Source: Lantana camara (lineage: Eukaryota > Streptophyta > Magnoliopsida > Lamiales > Verbenaceae). Taken from it: a DNA stretch of 64,000 nucleotides. Positions within the stretch are counted from its first letter, which is position 1, and the number at the start of each line of letters is the position of its first letter. Location: positions 22,713,001 to 22,777,000 of the forward strand of contig CM074860.1 of the NCBI GenBank assembly GCA_037501455.1. Direction: 5' to 3'. Shown here one piece after another: positions 11,828 to 22,000 of the stretch. Below the pieces are notes generated by a model. The model saw only the letters and a list, made by a program, of their open reading frames with translations. It ran no database searches and was not told the DNA's origin. A program made the position numbers and the translations under genes.

Positions 11828-12951
11828 GATAAAAGAATTTTTTGCCAACCTTACTTTGTCCATCTTTGCAGTTTGCCATCTTGATCAACTTTCATTGCAA
11901 ACCGCCATCTAAACTTCGTGTTTTATACAAACAACCTTCTCCGATGGGTTTTTAGCTGTTTCGGTGCCTGAAAACAACTCACGTGAAACTTTCATTGCAT
12001 TTACCATCTCAACTTTGCAATTTTCACAAACAACCTTCTCCGATAGGAATTTAGGCTTAATATTGAAACGTTTTCATACAATATAAATCTTAGGTTCGTT
12101 TGTCATATTAATTTCAATATTAATATTAAGTTTTAGGTTTTTTTTATTTTAAGTAAATTTTAGGTTAATATTGAAATTTAACGAAAATTCTAGTAACTGC
12201 AATGCCAACACAAATATATATTGCGATTTTCACAAACAACCTTTTCGAATATTGATTATGTATGAACAATTATATTGATATTAAGAAAATATAAGTATAA
12301 TAGATAATGAGATATGTTCCTAATAAAGAAATTTCACCATAGATACACACACATACATACATACGTACATATATATCAATATTTTCCTGTTACATGAAAT
12401 TACAGGTTGCTTTATCTAATTATATCACGGATTTCATTGACAAATGGAGAGGAGTGGCCACCCTTATAGAAGTTAACCCTTGGTTTTTAGATTAAAGTGT
12501 TCCTTATCTTAATTGTATTTTTTGAGGGAAAAAAATTGATTGACTTAAAAAAAAAAAAAAAAAGAAAAGAAAAAAAAGGAGGAGTGGACTAATTGTATCG
12601 GAAAACTCTAATTATTTTAGGTGAAGAGAATAATTTTGAAAGACAAATTTGTCCCTTAATAAAGGCACGTGAATTGTTTTTAAGCCACCGAAACCGCTAA
12701 ATGTATTGAAGGTTGTTTGTAAAAATCATAAAGTTAGGATGGTAAAATGCAACGAAAGTTTCACATGATTTGTTTTCAGGCCATTGAAATAACTTAAAAT
12801 CCGTCGAAGAAGGAGGTTTGTGAATATCGCAAAATTGGGATGGAATTATGCAATGAATCACGAAGTTCAGATGACGATTTACAATAAAAGTTGATCGAAA
12901 TGGTAAACTATAAAAATGGACAAAGTATGAATGATCAAAATTTTTTTTCTC
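11828..12951. mobile_element. Mutator-like long-TIR non-autonomous element (1124 bp)
   Basis: The ends read GATAAAAGAATTTT (left) and, reversed, GAGAAAAAAAATTTT (right). A 9-bp direct repeat, TAAATTAAA, flanks the element at 11819-11827 and 12952-12960, the length typical of Mutator-like elements. The arms are long: 11837-12060 matches the inverse of about 12660-12945. Each arm contains two sub-repeats built around ACTTTCATTGCA and ACAAACAACCTTCTCCGA. The centre is AT-rich with no transposase. The duplicated site is AT-only, which lowers its weight slightly. Confidence 0.72.
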
Positions 12952-13136
12952 TAAATTAAAAATCGCAGAATTATTGCATCCAGAAGTAGCAAGTCATGCT
13001 TAGCCTGTGTACAACTTGTCATCATGGAATTCAACCCAATTTCGCAACTGCTAACACCTCACCTCTTTGATCTATTCATATTTCTACTTTTTCCTTTTCA
13101 TAATAGCGACTTACATTACATGCCAACGACAATATG

Positions 13137-13376
13137 TTCTATACTCATCCTACGCCATGTGTATATATCTGAACAGATGGTATGCACCTAATTTAATTTG
13201 TAGGAAGCTTTGATTATGTAATATTATTATTTAATTTTTATTGAGTTTTGTTCTATACTCATCCTACGCCATGTCACGTGGCCCATGTGTATATATCTGA
13301 ACAGATGGTATGCACCTAATTTAATTTGTAGGAAGCTTTGATTATGTAATATTATTATTTAAAGTTTATTGAGTTT
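13137..13376. repeat. Tandem duplication, period 114 bp
   Basis: TTCTATACTCATCCTACG begins at 13137 and again at 13251. The second copy carries a short extra segment containing CACGTGG. The two are otherwise almost identical, so the duplication looks recent. Confidence 0.85.
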
Positions 13377-13575
13377 ATATTAGTTAAAATTAAATTGTGT
13401 TTATATATAAATATTTAGAAATTTTTTTTGTATTTGATATTTAAATTTATAAAAAAACTCCAACAAATTATGGTTAATAATATTTTAGATACGTTAGATT
13501 CAATGAGTTATAAAATAATATATTAGATATGTTAGTGTATATTTATTTTCAATGAATTGTAATTTCATACCCATT

Positions 13576-13599
13576 CCCCCCCCCCCCCCCCCCCCCCCC
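13576..13599. repeat. Poly-C tract (24 C)
   Basis: An uninterrupted run of 24 cytosines lies in AT-rich DNA. Confidence 0.95.
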
Positions 13600-13645
13600 T
13601 AATCACATACACTTTCCTTGATTCGTAATCGAAGTTAATCCATAT

Positions 13646-13901
13646 TTTTTTTGAGGATCAGCCGCCCCGAAGGACAAAACTAACTCAGGTTCGAAACAAG
13701 TAACTCAGTAACAAAACAAGGAAAATTAATAAAACCAACGCAGGCCGAAGCCGCATTTTTAGTTAATTTGTGGGCCACTCCATTTGCGCCACGCCGAATA
13801 GACTAAAAAATCACTTCATCAAAATTCGAGCAAAGAGTCCGAGTATCCACGATGATGTTCCCTATCACAGACAGATCTTCCCCTCCCGTTTGAAGCTGGA
13901 G
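13646..13901 (-). pseudogene. 5'-truncated LINE tail (RNase H C-terminus)
   Basis: Read on the minus strand, the frame matches the end of the LINE RNase H domain seen at 61640-61880: the motifs around GNI-DTR, RRGAN and HKL appear in the same order. It ends in an A8 tail (13645-13652 reversed). A 12-bp repeat with one mismatch, GTTAATC(C/A)ATAT, lies at 13634-13645 and 13902-13913. This is a typical short L1 insertion, dead on arrival. It is not a recent copy of the LINE at 36707-61916; the two differ at many positions. Confidence 0.75.
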
Positions 13902-14100
13902 GTTAATCAATATTAGTAGCAGAATTAAATCTACCTAATTTCACCTAATCCAAGTCCAATAACTTAATATCACTTAATTAACGCAAAATTAAGTGAAATT
14001 AAATCAAATAAAAAGATCTAATTCACCATAACTAACACTTTCTACCAAAATCACGTTTAACAATGTTTTGCACAAGTTGACCAATGTTTTGCTTCACCTT

Positions 14101-14910
14101 TGATGGGTCCGGGAATGGGTGGATCCGAATCCGATCACTTTACGATTTGTATTATGTGGAGGAAACCACCGGAACTTCGCCGGGGATGAGATAGGGGTTC
14201 AACCTGTTGGGACAAGCACAAGGAAAGTCAGAAGGCCAAGCTGGGGGAACTGGGGGTGATACCCAGTTTGGCTCTCCGACGCTTAAGTCAGTTCAGTGTA
14301 TGAAGGAATGTAAGTCCAGTCACAGTTGCAGAGGTGAAAAAAGCTTACTTGTGTAGAAGATGACTTTAGCTATTTATAGTTGAGGGTCAAGGGCCCTCTG
14401 GTCATTTGCCTCAAGTGGTCCTGGCCGAATGTTGCCCTAACACGTGGCGCTGTGAGAGAGAAACCTAGGAGGAATCTTCTGCAAAAGCGGCCAAAAGTTA
14501 GTGCTGGCAACAGTGACAGGTGCGCGGGCATGTACGTTGTGTCAGAGAGCCATTTGGGCGGTTGGTGACGAGGGCTTGAGAGCACGCTCGTGACAACCTG
14601 GAGTACTGGAAACCAAGGTATCCGCTGAGGGGAAGGTAGGCTTCAGTTCAAGCGACGAGCCAAAGGAGAGGCCGCTCTGAGGGAATGTGACGCTCGAAGA
14701 GGGCTCCCTTGGCGCGTGGACGTACCAATCGTTTGGTATGTAGGACGCTCGTGGGAGTGATAGCGCTCGTTGGGCTTAACTCCTGAAGAAGGGTGGCGTT
14801 CGTTGGCTTAGCGCTCGTGCGCTGATGGGTGCAGCCTTGTGGAGACAGATGTCATCATCTCGGTGATGCCACGTGTCTTGATGTGAGACGATCGTATTTT
14901 GACCCCATCA
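14101..14910 (-). repeat. Left (3') LTR of the Tat element, flanked by TSD on both sides
   Basis: It starts TGATGGGTCC and ends TTGACCCCATCA. ACCTT occurs immediately before (14096-14100) and immediately after (14911-14915), as at a solo LTR. A TATA-like CTATAAATAG lies at 14370-14379 on the minus strand. Confidence 0.88.
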
Positions 14911-15505
14911 ACCTTATTACTCTATCTTTTACGATAGTTGGTAGAGTATCATATAAGTTAGATAGTGTTGATAATCTCCTTTAACTTTAAATTTATTCTT
15001 ATCTTATATAATAATAATGAAAATTAAAAAATTGATTGTTTGTAACTCTTTTTATTCCCAATCTTAAATCTTAGTCCGCTCCTATCTACAAAAATATATT
15101 AGTACTTAAACATTATACTTTTTAACTAAAAAAGAAATTAAATGAAATATTTCAAAAATTTCTCCATAGATGATGGTCTGGAAATTCCCCTAAAAATGTG
15201 AAATATATCCATTGAATAAACGATTGAATGATGAACTCCATTGATGATGTGAAATTTGATCATTGGTGCATTTTATGAAAGACTGAATGATAAACGTGCT
15301 CTTTCAACTAAATAAATTAATTAAATATTTAAATATTTGATTTTTTATTTTCTTAAATCCAGTCCACACATATAAATGTATAATAATCTATTGATAAAAT
15401 TGTCCACACATAATAAATCTAAATAATTGCTGGAGATATATTGTGTATTTATAAGGTAGCCAAGTCGCAATAAATGAGAGCACATAGAAGAAGAGACTAA
15501 CCACA
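14911..15505. repeat. Duplicated host flank inside the Tat locus
   Basis: This 595-bp AT-rich segment is the same as 26180-26774, with one difference seen (AAATTTATT against AAAATTATT). It begins with the TSD ACCTT and carries no transposon feature. The match stops abruptly at 15505/26774, where element sequence resumes on the left copy and host DNA continues on the right. Confidence 0.88.
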
Positions 15506-15556
15506 TGGAGAATCCCACAAAGCCATGAGCGTGCGAATAATCCGCCTCCTGGGGAG

Positions 15557-17864
15557 ATGGCAGTGTACGTGGATACCGTGCGTTCAGGAGGCTTGAGGTT
15601 CCCTATCTCGGTCTCCATGGCTCATTTGCTGAATGACCTGTGTCTGTGCCCATCGCAAATTGTGCCCAACGGCCTGGCCCTTCTAACCTGCTTCATAATT
15701 TTGATGAGGAGCATGGGTTACGAGCCCCTCTTGCGGAACTTCAACGCCCTATTTCAGGTGGTCAGTTCATCCCGCTCATCCCCCGAGGCCGGTTTTTATT
15801 ATGTTCAAGCAAAGGCCCATATGAAGCTGATCAACTCGCCCTCGAGCACTTATGGCATTGATTGGAAAGAAAAGTTTATCTTTGTCAAAGCTCCAGCAGA
15901 AGTGGGCTTTGGGGTGATCACGGAATGGGGCTCGTACTCAAAGAGCCGTTTGCCACCCTCACTCCCCAGAGATTGGGCCAAAAGCCTGGCAACAACCCTA
16001 AGGGACGAGGGTCACCTTATACAAGCAAAGGACTGGATAGACGATGCGGAACTCATGTTCTTGTGTGGTCTTTCCAACGACCCTTATTTCCTTGACAACC
16101 CTCCGGCTCGTGACATAGAGAGAGACGGTTAGATTCTTAGGGCACTAACTTTAGATAGGAATAAACACTAACTTCTTTTTTAGTACTTGTAACTTGTAAT
16201 CTGAGTAGGTGATTTGGATACTTCTGACCCTTAAACATTTCATTCCTGCAGGAGTCGCTATACTCGAAATGGCTGGCGGAATCAGACAAGCGGCTCGTTT
16301 CGCTCATGCAAACAGGAACCAGACCCCACAGGGGGACCAACAACGCGAGCCACCACGCCCTCGTAACCGCAACGATAGAGGGGACGCTCGTGCTGGCGCC
16401 AGTTCGAGCGCCAACCCTGAGGTGCAGCCCCCTCGTGGCCGAGGGGAACGTAGATTGGTCCCGAGAGAGACCAGGGGGAGATCAGAAAGAGCGGGAGATG
16501 TTCAGCCCCCCATTCCTGCAGAACAACCGAGGCCAGTAACCACTCTGGCGATAACTGAGGCTCCTCCGAGCTCGAGCGCAAACAGGCCTTCCCGCAAGAG
16601 GAAGAGAATGCCCGATTCTGCCGCGATCAAGGGCAAGGGCAAACAAGTGGTTGAGGGCCCCCGTGGCGAGGGGGAAACTTCCTCTTCAGAGGAAGAACGC
16701 ATGTGGGAGTTCCCCCGACGAGGGGACAGGGATTTTTCCGGCGCCACCGACGGGGGGCCGGTTTTGCTGAGGCCGGGCTCGGTTGCCCAGGCTGTTACCG
16801 AGAATTTGTACAGCAAGGCTCAATTCTCGGCTGACCACCGGCATCTCTACAGCGAATCTGTGGAGAAGGTGACCCTAGATGCGGCCCACGCCCTGATTTC
16901 CGTAAGTAATCATTCCTTGCACTTTTCCTTCTCTTTTCTGTAAATCACCATTTTTTGGCTAACACTTTTCCTCTCGTTTGTGCAGCAAGTTCTTCCCCGG
17001 CTCAAAAATGTGCAAATGCGAGCCTCCATCTACGCCGACCGGAAAGCCAAATACAAAAAGATGGCGCGCTCGAACGACCCGGCTCAAATTCAATCAGAGC
17101 TGGATGCAGAAATTGCAAAAGACGAATCCCTCAAGGATTTGTTCAACACGACTGAGGAAGAGCTGGGCAAGCTAAAGGAGGACTTCTTGGCGGTTGACGG
17201 CGCTCGAATTCGTTTGGGCAACGAGCTGGGCCAGGCCAACGAGCGGTGCAAGAAGGCCGAGGCAGAGAGGGAGAGCTGGAAAACAAGGGCTTTGGAGGCC
17301 GAGCGCAAATTTAACGACACCGTCAACGAGTGGCCACGAAGCTTAGAGCGTGCGAGCAAGGAGGCTCTCATCAAATTTTGCCACTCCAAAGCTTTCAATT
17401 TTGCTGCTTCCCTGCATTGCTTGGAAGAGGCTCAGAAGGCTTTCAATCTAGCCATCGAGCAGGGCATCCATAAAGGGCTAACCAATCCTGCCATGAAGGA
17501 GGCCGAGGGTACGGGGCTCATGTTCAACGAGCGCTGTGAGGAGGGAGATGATGAGGGGGATAACCCCGCGGATTTCATTGCGGAGCCAGAGTATGAGTTC
17601 CTGGTCAAACTCCTTCAGGATGAGTATATGGATGCTCATCCGGCTGGCAATGCTGCTTCATCCGTTCAAAACGATGACCATGGAGATGAGCCGCAAGCGC
17701 CCGTTATGGAGGAGGCCCCGGTCATAGCCGCTGAAAATGCCAACGCCCCAGAAGCCGCTGCAGATGAGCCCAACGATCCCCACGCTCAACAGCAAGAGCC
17801 TGAGGGCCCAGTCCAAGGCCCCGTTCTGGTGATCGTTGATGAAGACGTTGCCCCAGCCGCTTGA
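15557..17864 (+). CDS. Antisense accessory protein of the Tat element (spliced, 699 aa predicted)
   Basis: Three exons join in frame: 15557-16127, 16252-16901 and 16986-17864. The introns (124 and 84 nt) use GT-AG, with acceptors TTCCTGCAG and TTTGTGCAG. Residues 1-190 resemble the plant 'putative gypsy type transposon' domain (Pfam Transposase_28), with RSGGLRFPIS near the start. A proline/arginine-rich stretch follows, and a basic nuclear-signal-like patch, RKRKRMP, near residue 305. A charged helical, probably coiled-coil, region spans about 440-515, then an acidic tail. Tat elements such as Grande are known to carry an antisense gene for a nuclear protein; its function is unknown. The frame stays open upstream to the junction at 15506 (..NNPPPGE before the first methionine), so the true first exon may have been lost in the rearrangement. 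It is transcribed against gag-pol. Confidence 0.72.
16128..16251 (+). other. Predicted intron 1 of the antisense gene
   Basis: The donor ACG/GTTAGA is weak, and the acceptor CCTGCAG/GAG is strong. Removal bypasses the TAG at 16130-16132 and keeps the frame (phase 1). Confidence 0.65.
16902..16985 (+). other. Predicted intron 2 of the antisense gene
   Basis: The donor GTAAGT is consensus and the acceptor TTTGTGCAG follows a pyrimidine-rich stretch. It is phase 0 and leaves the frame open across both exons. Confidence 0.78.
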
Positions 17865-17977
17865 AGCCTTTTCCCCTTAGCAATTTTTCATGTACTTTTC
17901 AGTTTTCATGCTTTTTCTTTCAATAGAATTCCATGGGCCTTTGAGCCCTTTGTTTTGTAATGATCCCTGCAGCAATG

Positions 17978-17983
17978 AATAAA
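17978..17983 (+). terminator. Poly(A) signal AATAAA after the antisense gene
   Basis: AATAAA lies about 115 nt past the stop codon, with T-rich sequence following. Confidence 0.5.
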
Positions 17984-18065
17984 TATTCCTTTTTCATGCC
18001 TTTGTTCTTCAGTTTATTTATAATAAGACCGTTTAGCATACTCCGTGAATGTTTTATTTCTTTGA

Positions 18066-18595
18066 TGCAATGAAAATTTGTCTAAGTCTGGAGCGCTCGT
18101 GAGGGTCTTATGGTGAGATTGCCCCCCCGCTCCAGGCTTGTATAAATTTTTGCCTTTGTAAATCTATCTTGAAAATTTGTCTAAGTCTTGAGCGATCGTG
18201 AGGGTCTTATGGTGAGATTGCCCCCCCGCTCAAGACTTGTATAAATTTCTGCCTTTGTAAATTTGTCTAAGTCTTGAGCGATCGTGAGGGTCTTATGGTG
18301 AGATTGCCCCCAAACTCAAGACTTGTATAAATTTTTCCTTTGTAAATTTGTCTAAGTCTTGAGCGATCGTGAGGGTCTTACGGTGAGATTGCCCCCCCCC
18401 CCGCTCAAGACTTGTATAAACTTCGTTTTGCCTTTGGGGGAATTTTGCTAAGTCCTGAGTGTGCTCGAGGGTCTTACTGAGTGGTTGCCCTCGTTCAAGA
18501 CTTGTGACATTCTTTCCGCCCTTGGGGGATTTTGCTAGGTCTTGAGTATTTGCGAGGGTCTTACTGAGTGGTTGCCCTCGTTCAAGACTTGTGCA
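18066..18595. repeat. Six-unit tandem array of hairpin-forming repeats (85-99 bp period)
   Basis: The left stem arms start at 18084, 18183, 18269, 18354, 18450 and 18537. Each is followed about 35 nt on by its complement (18128, 18227, 18315, 18402, 18494, 18581). The typical arms are AAGTCTTGAGCG and CGCTCAAGACTT. Unit 1 has AAGTCTGGAGCG paired with CGCTCCAGGCTT, which keeps the pairing. Units 5-6 add an inner CGAGGG/CCCTCG stem. The array lies between the antisense gene and the end of gag-pol. Confidence 0.88.
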
Positions 18596-18633
18596 ATTCC
18601 TTTTTGATTTTGAAACCATCGTTCGAGCGCTCT

Positions 18634-18635
<2 letters not shown>

Positions 18636-18664
<29 letters not shown>

Positions 18665-18795
18665 GGCAGGAAATCCCATTTTCGAGCGCAAGGTGTTTTA
18701 AGAAACAGCCAAGGCCTACTAGGATCCGTTCTTGTAGGAGATCCCGTTTTCGAGCGTAAGGCGTTTTAAGAAACAGCCAAGGCCTACTAGGATTT
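18636..18795. repeat. T29 tract followed by a two-copy ~67-bp tandem repeat
   Basis: Twenty-nine T residues (18636-18664) precede two copies of a block containing TTTTAAGAAACAGCCAAGG (18665-18732 and 18733-18795). In gag-pol sense this is an A-rich stretch in the 3' untranslated part. Confidence 0.85.
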
Positions 18796-19099
18796 TCTTC
18801 GCAATCTTCTTCCAACTTGCCTAATTGGTTTTGAGCGTAACCAGTCTATCCTTATGAGGGCGTCCCCCCATGCGGAGTAGAGTGCTGGCCAGCGTAACCC
18901 ATAAGAGATAACAGTATACACAATGGAATGAGTTGCCAACCACGCTCGAAATGACGAGGGACGTGGGACTTATTCATTCAAGCAACCAAAGGAACAGGGA
19001 TATTAATGGAATTAAAAAGATTATGTTACCTTTTACTTTGATTGGAAGTACATAGAACCCGTCGAAGAGTGTTGTTACATCAGGGTTTGCAAAGAGCTT
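18796..19099. other. Non-coding 3' part downstream of gag-pol
   Basis: This is about 300 bp with no open frame of note. It separates the gag-pol stop from the repeat array. Confidence 0.6.
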
Positions 19100-22000
19100 T
19101 TAAACATAAAACCGCCGGAGGTTACATGCGTTCCAAGGGCGAGGCAAACGCTCACCTTGAAGTGTCTCCAGGGTGTAAGTGTTGTTAGCTCTGAGTTGTA
19201 TGACCTTGAACGGGCCTTCCCAATTGGGGTCCAATTTCCCCACGTGTTTGGACACTTCCACTTTCTTCAAAACCAAGTCTCCCAGCTGGAAAGTTCTTTC
19301 CTTCACGCGCTTGTTGTACTGTTGGGCCACAGAGGCTTTATAGTGGTGGATCTTAGCCCACGCTCGGTCTCTCCTTTCATCCAGTAAGTCCAACTCCAAG
19401 CTCCTGTTGCCATCGTTGAGCTGAGGCTCGAAATAGCCGACACGAGCGGATTCATTTACTATCTCCGCCGGTATCATCGCTTCTGATCCATACACGAGCG
19501 CGTAAGGAGTTTCTCCAGTGGCCGCTCGTGGGGTGGTGCGATAAGCCCAAAGCGCTCCTTGCAATTCCTCAGCCCATTCACTTTTCTTGCTCTCAAGCAT
19601 GGTTTTCAGATGTTGCAAGATGATCCTATTGGTAACTTCTGCTTGTCCATTGGATTGGGGATGTCCTACCGAGGTAAATCGCTGTTCTATCCCCAACTCA
19701 GAACACCACTCTCGTGTGTCAGCTGCTATGAACTGGGATCCATTGTCAGAAATGAGCACCCTCGGTATGCCGTACCTGCAAATGATGTTCTTCCAAATGA
19801 AGTCTCTCACAACCTTGAAAGTGATTTTCGCAACAGCTTCGGCCTCGGCCCACTTGGTGAAGTAATCGACGGCTAAAATGACAAACTTCCTTTGTCCCGC
19901 AGCCATGGGCAAGGGGCCCACAATGTCTATTCCCCACTGGTCAAAAGGCCAAGAGACGTCTATTGGGATCATCTGTGCGGCTGGCAATCGAGGGAGATTT
20001 GAATGAAATTGGCATTTGGGGCACTTCCTCGAAAATTCAATGGCATCCTGGAGAACCGTAGGCCAATAAAACCCACTTCTCAGAATCTTTCTTGCCAAGA
20101 TACGCCCTCCGGAATGATTCCCGCAACTTCCATTGTGTATGAGCTCGAGCGTCTCCTTCGCTTGTGAGGGCCTTAGGCATCTCATTGGGGGTCCTTGAAA
20201 TGATTTTTTGAACAATCTCCCCTTGGGATCCAGAGCGAAACGAGGGGCCTTATTTCTGACTTTCCTGGCTTCCACCTTGTCAGTGGGAGTAATTCCATCC
20301 CTAAGGAAAATGACGATGTCGTCAAGCCAACAGGGCTCGTTTGGATCAATCATGGCGATCATCTTGGCGGCGACCCTTTCCTTGATCAAAGGTTCCTCAG
20401 TTCTAAGGAACGTAACAGAACGTTCGGAAGTGCCTTCTAAAGCTGAAGCAAACTTTGACAGAGCGTCCGCACGCTCGTTTTCTCCTCGTGGCACTTGAAG
20501 TAGATGAAATTCCTTGAACTTCCCAATGATTTCTCTGGCTTTCTTTAAGTACTGTACCATGGTGGTTTCTCGAGCCTCATAAGTTCCTTCAATCTGGCTC
20601 GCTATTAACTGTGAATCCACATAAGCAGTGATTCTGGAGGCTCCATTCTGAAAAGCAATATTCAACCCTTGCACGAGGGCTTCATATTCTGCTTCGTTAT
20701 TAGTGACCTGGAAATCCAGCTTGATTGCAAAATCCAGCTCAATCCCATCGGGGTTTCTTAGGGCCACTCCTATTCCTCCCCCTTGAGAAGTTGAGGAACC
20801 ATCTGTGTGCAGTACCCATAACCCCTCATTCTCCGTAACGGTGGGCTCGAAACCAAAGCGCTCAACCAACAAATCCGCCACAACCTGAGCCTGTATCGCG
20901 GTCCTGGGCTCGAAACATAGGTCAAACTGGCTCAATTCGATGGCCCACTTAATTAATCTGCCAGATACGTCCGGCTTGGACAACACTTGCTTCAAGGGTT
21001 GGTCGGTGAGAACTGTTATGGAGTGCGCTTGAAAGTAAGGCCTTAGCCTTCTGGAGGCGTTAATAAGAGCGAACGCAAATTTCTCAATCTCCAAATATTT
21101 CTTTTCAGCCCCTTGCAATATTTTGCTTAGATAGTAAACGGGTAAGTGTTTCCGCTCGCGCACGGCGATTAAAACCGCGCTCGTGGCTTCGGGAGACACG
21201 GAAAGATACATGAATAATCTCTCGCCTTCGACAGGCTTAGTCAGCAGTGGAGCGCTCGATAAATAAGCCTTCATATCCTGCAGCGCCCTTTCGCATTCCT
21301 CGGTCCAAACAAAGTTACGTGCGTTCCTCAAAATTTTGAAGAAGGGAAGGTTCCTGTCCGCCGAGCGCGAAATAAATCTGTTCAACGAGATGATTTTGCC
21401 TACCAGGACTTGCACTTCCCGCAGATTTCGAGGGGAGGGAATTTCCAGGATGGCTTTGATCTTCTCCGGATTGGCCTCAATTCCCCTCTGGCTGACCAAG
21501 TATCCCAAGAACTTTCCCCCCTGTACTCCAAAGGTGCACTTTGAGGGGTTCAACTTCATCCCATACTGTCGCAGGATTGAAAAGGTGCGCTTGAGATCTT
21601 CTAAGTGGGAATCCTGACGCTCGCTTTTGACAATCATATCATCCACATAAACCTCCATGGACCTCCCAATTTCACTTTCAAACATCCTATTGACGAGCCG
21701 CTGATATGTAGCCCCGGCGTTTTTAAGTCCAAAGGGCATGACTAGGAAGCAATAGACCCCCAAATGGACAACGAACGAGGTTTTGGGGCGATCCTCTGGA
21801 GCCATAAAGATCTGGTAATATCCCTGGAAAGCATCCATCATGCTCATGAGCTCGCAGCCAGCGGTCGAATCCACCAATTGATCAATCCGGGGCAACGGGT
21901 ATGGATCTTTAGGGCAGGCCTTGTTGAGATCCGTGAAATCGTTGCACATGCGCCATTTATTTGCGCTCTTGGGCACCAAGACGACGTTGCATAGCCACTC

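Noticed and set aside
14101..15505. A 1405-bp LTR matching 25370-26774
   Set aside because: The repeat pair is real, but TGATGGGTC...GACCCCATCA ends and ACCTT duplications define an 810-bp LTR. The other 595 bp is host flank, and a 1405-bp LTR would leave no matching target duplication.
15388..15618. Minus-strand frame across the junction at 15505
   Set aside because: It overlaps the antisense gene start and duplicated flank; a similar partial frame at 26614-26820 shows it is chance.
18293..18691. 132-codon minus-strand frame
   Set aside because: It translates the hairpin repeat array and T29 tract; the protein is itself a repeat with poly-lysine.
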